From NCBI GenBank assembly GCA_052170315.1, contig JBQNAT010000009.1, positions 1 to 64,000 of the forward strand: DNA of 64,000 nucleotides, given 5' to 3'. The notes beneath the pieces are model-generated. The model did no database searches. It had not been told where the DNA came from and saw only the letters and a program-made list of their open reading frames with translations. The number at the start of each line of letters is the position of its first letter. The stretch's first letter is position 1. Of the stretch, positions 60,065 through 64,000 are shown in pieces. A program made the translations under genes and the position numbers. Origin of the DNA: UBA9732 sp052170315 (GTDB lineage: Bacteria; Spirochaetota; Spirochaetia; Sphaerochaetales; Sphaerochaetaceae).

Positions 60065-61525
60065 TTGCGTGTTGATTCCAAGCAGGGACTGAGTATAGCT
60101 ATGATAATAATCGGAATCATAATGGTGGGTGTTTCCACCTGCATGATATTCTGCGAGTTCGCGTCTTTGAATGCCGGGAATACCAATGACGGGCATGTTA
60201 ATCCGGAGGATAGTTCCCCCGGGATTGATGTCTCCGGGCAGGCGGGTGATGACGGAGAAGTCATTGACGGAGCCGTAGTCGTAGCCTGCGCGGACGAGCC
60301 TGGCGAGTCAGCGTTTGCCGACTCTTTTCAGGAGGAAGCGGATAGCGCTGATTCCATACAGGGAGAAGAGTCCGGGCATCCTGAATTCAATGTGATGACC
60401 GATATTTCTGACAGCGTGGAACAAACGTATAACCTTACAGCGCGGAAAGAAAACCCCGTGAGCGTGCACAATCCCATAACCTTAAAGGTGCCGAAAAGCT
60501 TTTTCGTCGCGAACCCGCCCGCGCCAAACATATACGCAAATGAGACCATGGCAGGCACTTTCAATCATGATTTGTGCGATATGACCGCGTTGGGTTGCCG
60601 CGAGACCCCGATGGCTGACAGTACGATAATCCTTAAATACGTGACAATCAACGTATTGCCTGTCATCATGCTCCGGATAGACGGGGAGCTTGACGAGTTC
60701 CCGACCCCGAATATGGAGGAAGCCGAAGTCCAATCCGGTTCGGAGCAGCCGCCTTCAGGAGCGCAACCGGAAGCCGAAGTCCAATCCGAACCGGAGCAGC
60801 TGCCTTCAGGAGCGCAACCTGAAGCCGAAGTCCAATCCGGTCCGGAGCAGCAGCCTTCAGGAGTGCAGCCGGAAGCCGAAGTCCAATCCGACCCGGAAAC
60901 GGAGCTGCAGGCGATAGAGCCGAAGGCAATGGCGGCGAAAGAACCCTTCTCATTAAAGGGCAGACTGAAGCACGGTCTGACGTTTGCACTGGGAGCGGGG
61001 ATGGCCGTGACTGACTACGCCAATCACAGCTTATGGTACGGCTATGACCCGCTTGTTCCTGCGCTTACGGCCGGTTATTCCGTCCGAATGGCGGCATTTC
61101 CCCGCGTATCCATAGGGCTTGAGGTCTACGGCATATATTCGCCTCATCTTTACAGCGAGAACACCTCAAATCCCCCCGGAACAGCCGCGGGCGGGACTCA
61201 TTGGAACGAGATGAGTTTTGGCTCTCTGAACCACATAATGGGCACGGGGGCCAGGCTGGATGCGGCCTTCGCCGTTGGAAAGGGCAGCGAGGCATATGTC
61301 TTCGGCGGGGTGGAGACCTCGGTGCCCGTGAGGAAGGAGAAGGATGACCCCGGAAAGAGAGTGAACACAGGTATTTACGCTCTTCTTGGAGGGTTGGGTT
61401 TTGAGACGATGCTTGGCAGGAGCATGAGCCTTGGAATGGAGAGCATGTACATGCATGTGCCGGGATACCGCGGCAGCGTGGGTGTGCGGATAAGGATGCG
61501 TTATCTGATTGCGGGGATATTATGA
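60065..61525 (+). CDS. Membrane-anchored surface protein with 17-residue repeats and beta-barrel-like C-terminus
   Basis: 486 residues from TTG at 60065 (GGAGG six bp upstream; a TTG at 60047 is possible). A hydrophobic N-terminal segment (IAMIIIGIIMVGVSTCMIFC) may be a signal anchor. A long acidic part follows, then four 17-residue repeats EAEVQSGSEQPPSGAQP at residues 219-286. From about residue 300 come strands like LTFALGAGMAVTD, LVPALTAGYSVRMAAFPRVSIGLEVYG, AYVFGGVETSVPV and SLGMESMYMHVPG, the last ~180 residues resembling a small outer-membrane barrel (OmpA-like pattern), ending RMRYLIAGIL. Overlaps the next gene (ATGA). Function unknown. Confidence 0.6.
   Translation: MRVDSKQGLSIAMIIIGIIMVGVSTCMIFCEFASLNAGNTNDGHVNPEDSSPGIDVSGQAGDDGEVIDGAVVVACADEPGESAFADSFQEEADSADSIQGEESGHPEFNVMTDISDSVEQTYNLTARKENPVSVHNPITLKVPKSFFVANPPAPNIYANETMAGTFNHDLCDMTALGCRETPMADSTIILKYVTINVLPVIMLRIDGELDEFPTPNMEEAEVQSGSEQPPSGAQPEAEVQSEPEQLPSGAQPEAEVQSGPEQQPSGVQPEAEVQSDPETELQAIEPKAMAAKEPFSLKGRLKHGLTFALGAGMAVTDYANHSLWYGYDPLVPALTAGYSVRMAAFPRVSIGLEVYGIYSPHLYSENTSNPPGTAAGGTHWNEMSFGSLNHIMGTGARLDAAFAVGKGSEAYVFGGVETSVPVRKEKDDPGKRVNTGIYALLGGLGFETMLGRSMSLGMESMYMHVPGYRGSVGVRIRMRYLIAGIL
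60719..60922 (+). repeat. Four 51-bp tandem repeats
   Basis: Units start at 60719, 60770, 60821 and 60872, each beginning GAAGCCGAAGTCCAATCC. The first three are close copies with few substitutions; the fourth diverges in its second half. In frame with the surface protein, so unit number could vary without breaking the gene. Confidence 0.9.
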
Positions 61526-64000
61526 TGAAACGGAATGCAGGAAGCATATGGAAGCGTGCGATGATGACGGCGCTGCTGATGGTGGCGATGACGGTGCTTT
61601 GCACGTGCAATATGGAGTTCAAGCCGGAGGAACGAATACTGTCCATCGAGCCGTCAACGAAGCACCTGGAATTAAAGGAAAACCACTATGAGCTGACTTT
61701 AACGAAGGAAATTCTCAAGAAAGCGGGGCTGGAAAGCGTTGATGTCATATTTCTGAAAGCCCCGAAGGATAATTTGCCCATAACCCATGAGGACCTGGAG
61801 ATTCTTGATGCCCAGGGCAATTCCGGGGCTGTGAAAGTGATAGCGGGGAAAAAAGACCAGCGACTTACCCTGCGGTACAGCGGTAAGGAGATGAAGCTGA
61901 GCGCAGATGTAGGGATAGAAGTAGTCTATGAGAACAACTACAGCATAAAGGAACGGAATCTCAGCGTCAGGCTGGAGGGTCCGGATTCAAGCGTGGACAT
62001 AAACGACATCGGAATTCTCATTAACGGTGACGGGAACAAGGCCTTGACTGTCACGGAAGGGGCCTTGAGCGAGATAACGCTCCTTGGGCCCGACAAGGAT
62101 GACAGTAGGGTAATAAAGTCCGACGAGCTTAAGGCAAGGACACGTATCCTCTCTAGCGAAGAGAACAGGAAGGTGTCAAGTGGGGCTAGTAGGGACATCG
62201 AATGGCTGTACAGCGGGGAGGACTATGATGTGGCCTTCCGGACAACTGTAAGCTACACTGCGCAGGACATGCTCCTGAAGGTGGAGCCGTCTGTTGCCAG
62301 CGTGACGTTGGCCGGCTTCTCCGAGAGCCTGGATGTTACCAATCTCTCGCAGCTGAGCGCAGGCCATGAAGGGGTAACCCACAAGGTTGAGAGCGGAGTC
62401 TCATCCTTCAAGGCTGTGTATTCGATAACAGGAGAGAAGGACATCCCCGCGGAGGCATGGGCGAATATAAAGAATGAAGCCGGCTCCACGGCGGTAAGCA
62501 CAGGGGAGACCAAAGACATAACATTCAGCTACACTGACGGTGCGGGACTCAGCGCCGCATTCACCGTGAGCGTGAGATATGAAGCCATTGTCAGCACGCC
62601 CGACATAGACGAAGAACCTGCTGGTGACGGCTACAAGGTGAAGCTTAGCAGCGCGACCGGCGGCTGTGAGATATGGTACACCACCGACGGCACGGAGCCT
62701 TCACGGGGAGGCTTAAGCTCAACGCTCTACACCGTGGAGTTCAACGTGGAGGAGAGCGGTGTCACGGTCAAGGCCATCGGATGGAAGGAAGGATGGCGAC
62801 TTTCCGAGGTGAGGACTCTTGTTCTAGGGACCGGCCGCCTTGACAGACCCGTGTTTGACAAACCTGACGGCTTCACCGCAGCCGGGGAGCTGACGGTGTC
62901 CATAAGCGGCGGTGAAGGGGAAACCATAAAATGGGAGACGCAGAGCGGCAGGAGCGGAAGCGGTCCGTCACCGCAGAGCGTTTCTTTGGATAGAAACGAC
63001 ACGATAAGCGCCGTGGCCAGAAAGGACGGCTTCAAGGACTCATTCAAGGTGAGCCGGAGCTACAAGGTTCAGGTTCTGAAGCCCGAAGGCCTTATAGAGG
63101 ACATCGAAGGCGGCAGGAAGGTGAAACTTTCGACCGCCACAGCCGGGGCCGTGATATACTATACAACCAAAGGCGAGGCGCCGACATCATCATCGACCCC
63201 ATATCCGGAGGGCGGTATTGATTTCACGGATGCGGTCTCGTACGAGCTGAAGGCTGTTGCGGTGAAGGAGAACCTGACGGACTCGGACATATATGAGCAG
63301 ACAGTGACTGTGGCCAGGGCGGACAGCCCGTCATTCAATCCGGTCGGCAGAGAGTACGATAACGCTCTTGCGGCGCTTACAATCTCAGGTGTCGAGGGCT
63401 CACGGATAGTCTGGTATGTGAACGACGTCCAGAAGGAAACTCCCGAGGACAATCCTTTCAATGTTTCTGTTCCTTCGCCGGGCTCCTTTACCGACGGCAC
63501 GGTCGTGAGAGCATACGCGAGGAAGGTCGGCTTCGCCGATTCGGACACAGTGCAGCAGGTTTACGGCTTCAAGGCCGCTAAACCTTCCATTACCCCCGAT
63601 TCTGAAACCCCGACCACATTGAACATCAAGTCAAACACGGCTTCAGCCGTAATTATGGTCGCGTCAAGCGACACGGAGTCAGAGCCGGACGAAAGCTTGT
63701 TTACGCAGATGACGGGAAGCTCTCATGAAAGCGAAAACGGCAAGTGGGTGTGGGCCTTCGCCAGAAGGGACAGATTCAAAAAATCGGACGTGGCTGTATA
63801 TAAGGTAGACGCAGACCTGACGCCGCCCCCGCGCATAAGCCCTGAGCCCGGAACCGACGGGTACGAGAAGCAGGTGACCGTAACCATTTCGGCGCCCGCG
63901 GGTCTTGCTCCGGACACGGTGAAACTGTCTTATCGTCTTGGAGATGACGGTGTCGAAACGCCGATAACCGACGGCGGCACGCTGACGATAAGCAAGGACG
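61522..64000 (+). CDS. Lipoprotein with repeated chitobiase-C-terminal-like domains (partial)
   Basis: At least 826 residues; no stop before the window edge. Two ATGs at 61522 and 61525; the first overlaps the upstream stop. A basic start and hydrophobic run (MMTALLMVAMTVLCTC) lead to a spirochaetal-type lipobox with cysteine at about residue 29. From about residue 350 come repeated ~85-residue modules of the CHB_HEX_C/Fn3-like kind: KVKLSSATGGCEIWYTTDGTEPS with VKAIGWKEGWRLS, then KVKLSTATAGAVIYYTTKGEAPTS with ELKAVAVKENLTDSD. Probably a long surface or periplasmic stalk with adhesin-like or carbohydrate-binding modules, coupled to the barrel-like protein upstream. Confidence 0.8.
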   Translation, partial: MMKRNAGSIWKRAMMTALLMVAMTVLCTCNMEFKPEERILSIEPSTKHLELKENHYELTLTKEILKKAGLESVDVIFLKAPKDNLPITHEDLEILDAQGNSGAVKVIAGKKDQRLTLRYSGKEMKLSADVGIEVVYENNYSIKERNLSVRLEGPDSSVDINDIGILINGDGNKALTVTEGALSEITLLGPDKDDSRVIKSDELKARTRILSSEENRKVSSGASRDIEWLYSGEDYDVAFRTTVSYTAQDMLLKVEPSVASVTLAGFSESLDVTNLSQLSAGHEGVTHKVESGVSSFKAVYSITGEKDIPAEAWANIKNEAGSTAVSTGETKDITFSYTDGAGLSAAFTVSVRYEAIVSTPDIDEEPAGDGYKVKLSSATGGCEIWYTTDGTEPSRGGLSSTLYTVEFNVEESGVTVKAIGWKEGWRLSEVRTLVLGTGRLDRPVFDKPDGFTAAGELTVSISGGEGETIKWETQSGRSGSGPSPQSVSLDRNDTISAVARKDGFKDSFKVSRSYKVQVLKPEGLIEDIEGGRKVKLSTATAGAVIYYTTKGEAPTSSSTPYPEGGIDFTDAVSYELKAVAVKENLTDSDIYEQTVTVARADSPSFNPVGREYDNALAALTISGVEGSRIVWYVNDVQKETPEDNPFNVSVPSPGSFTDGTVVRAYARKVGFADSDTVQQVYGFKAAKPSITPDSETPTTLNIKSNTASAVIMVASSDTESEPDESLFTQMTGSSHESENGKWVWAFARRDRFKKSDVAVYKVDADLTPPPRISPEPGTDGYEKQVTVTISAPAGLAPDTVKLSYRLGDDGVETPITDGGTLTISKD

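Overview
The window reads as a chromosomal segment of a spirochaete, most likely a Treponema-like or other Spirochaetales member. Reasons: lipoproteins with relaxed spirochaetal lipoboxes, an omega-subunit homologue of the treponemal type, a histone-H1/Hc1-like protein, a small CXXC zinc-ribbon protein, beta-barrel proteins with signal peptides, frequent TTG/GTG starts, and close packing on both strands. This is inference from gene content; no rRNA or other phylogenetic marker is present.

Layout. 1-1.5 kb: a Mpi-type serine DNA invertase followed on the same strand by a headless type IIG restriction-methylase gene, downstream of tRNA-Arg. 1.6-36.3 kb: ordinary housekeeping genes. These are an XRE regulator with six acidic repeats, tRNA-His, a RarA fusion, RluA-type synthase, XseAB, ferredoxin, TopB, TrmL, SerS-PncB-PAP2, DinB, a TSCPD/outer-membrane pair, YicC-Cmk-RpoZ-MiaA, FolC-RqcH-Memo-pseudokinase, acyl-CoA synthetase-YhbY, Hc1, Lon-TrhP, a queuosine-precursor transporter and YbaK. 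Between dinB and the TSCPD gene lies a striking array of degenerate 8-bp repeats arranged as a large inverted repeat (19401-19722).

36.8-55.8 kb: a surface-polysaccharide locus, all on the + strand. It starts with a CapD/PglF-type dehydratase, an initiating sugar-phosphate transferase and an epimerase. Then comes an AT-rich block with glycosyltransferases, Wzy, Wzx and DUF1919, interrupted by IS3 and acetyltransferase remnants. The last part holds rfbA, rfbC and rfbB (no rfbD seen), a DegT aminotransferase, a GNAT protein, an ATP-grasp ligase and a PglD-like acyltransferase. Together the last group suggests an N-acylated or N-aminoacylated dTDP-amino-dideoxy sugar that is polymerised by Wzy and flipped by Wzx. 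A frameshifted HTH-RfbA-like regulator sits among the rfb genes. The locus is bounded on the right by an IS66 transposase fragment and a DUF4143-type ATPase.

56-64 kb: NfeD-SPFH membrane pair, a noncoding stretch, then a translationally overlapping surface pair: a membrane-anchored protein with four 51-bp repeats and a predicted beta-barrel end, and a lipoprotein with repeated chitobiase-C-terminal-like domains that runs off the window.

Most intriguing: the octamer array, the invertase next to a headless methylase, the amino-sugar/ATP-grasp module, and the HTH-nucleotidyltransferase pseudogene.
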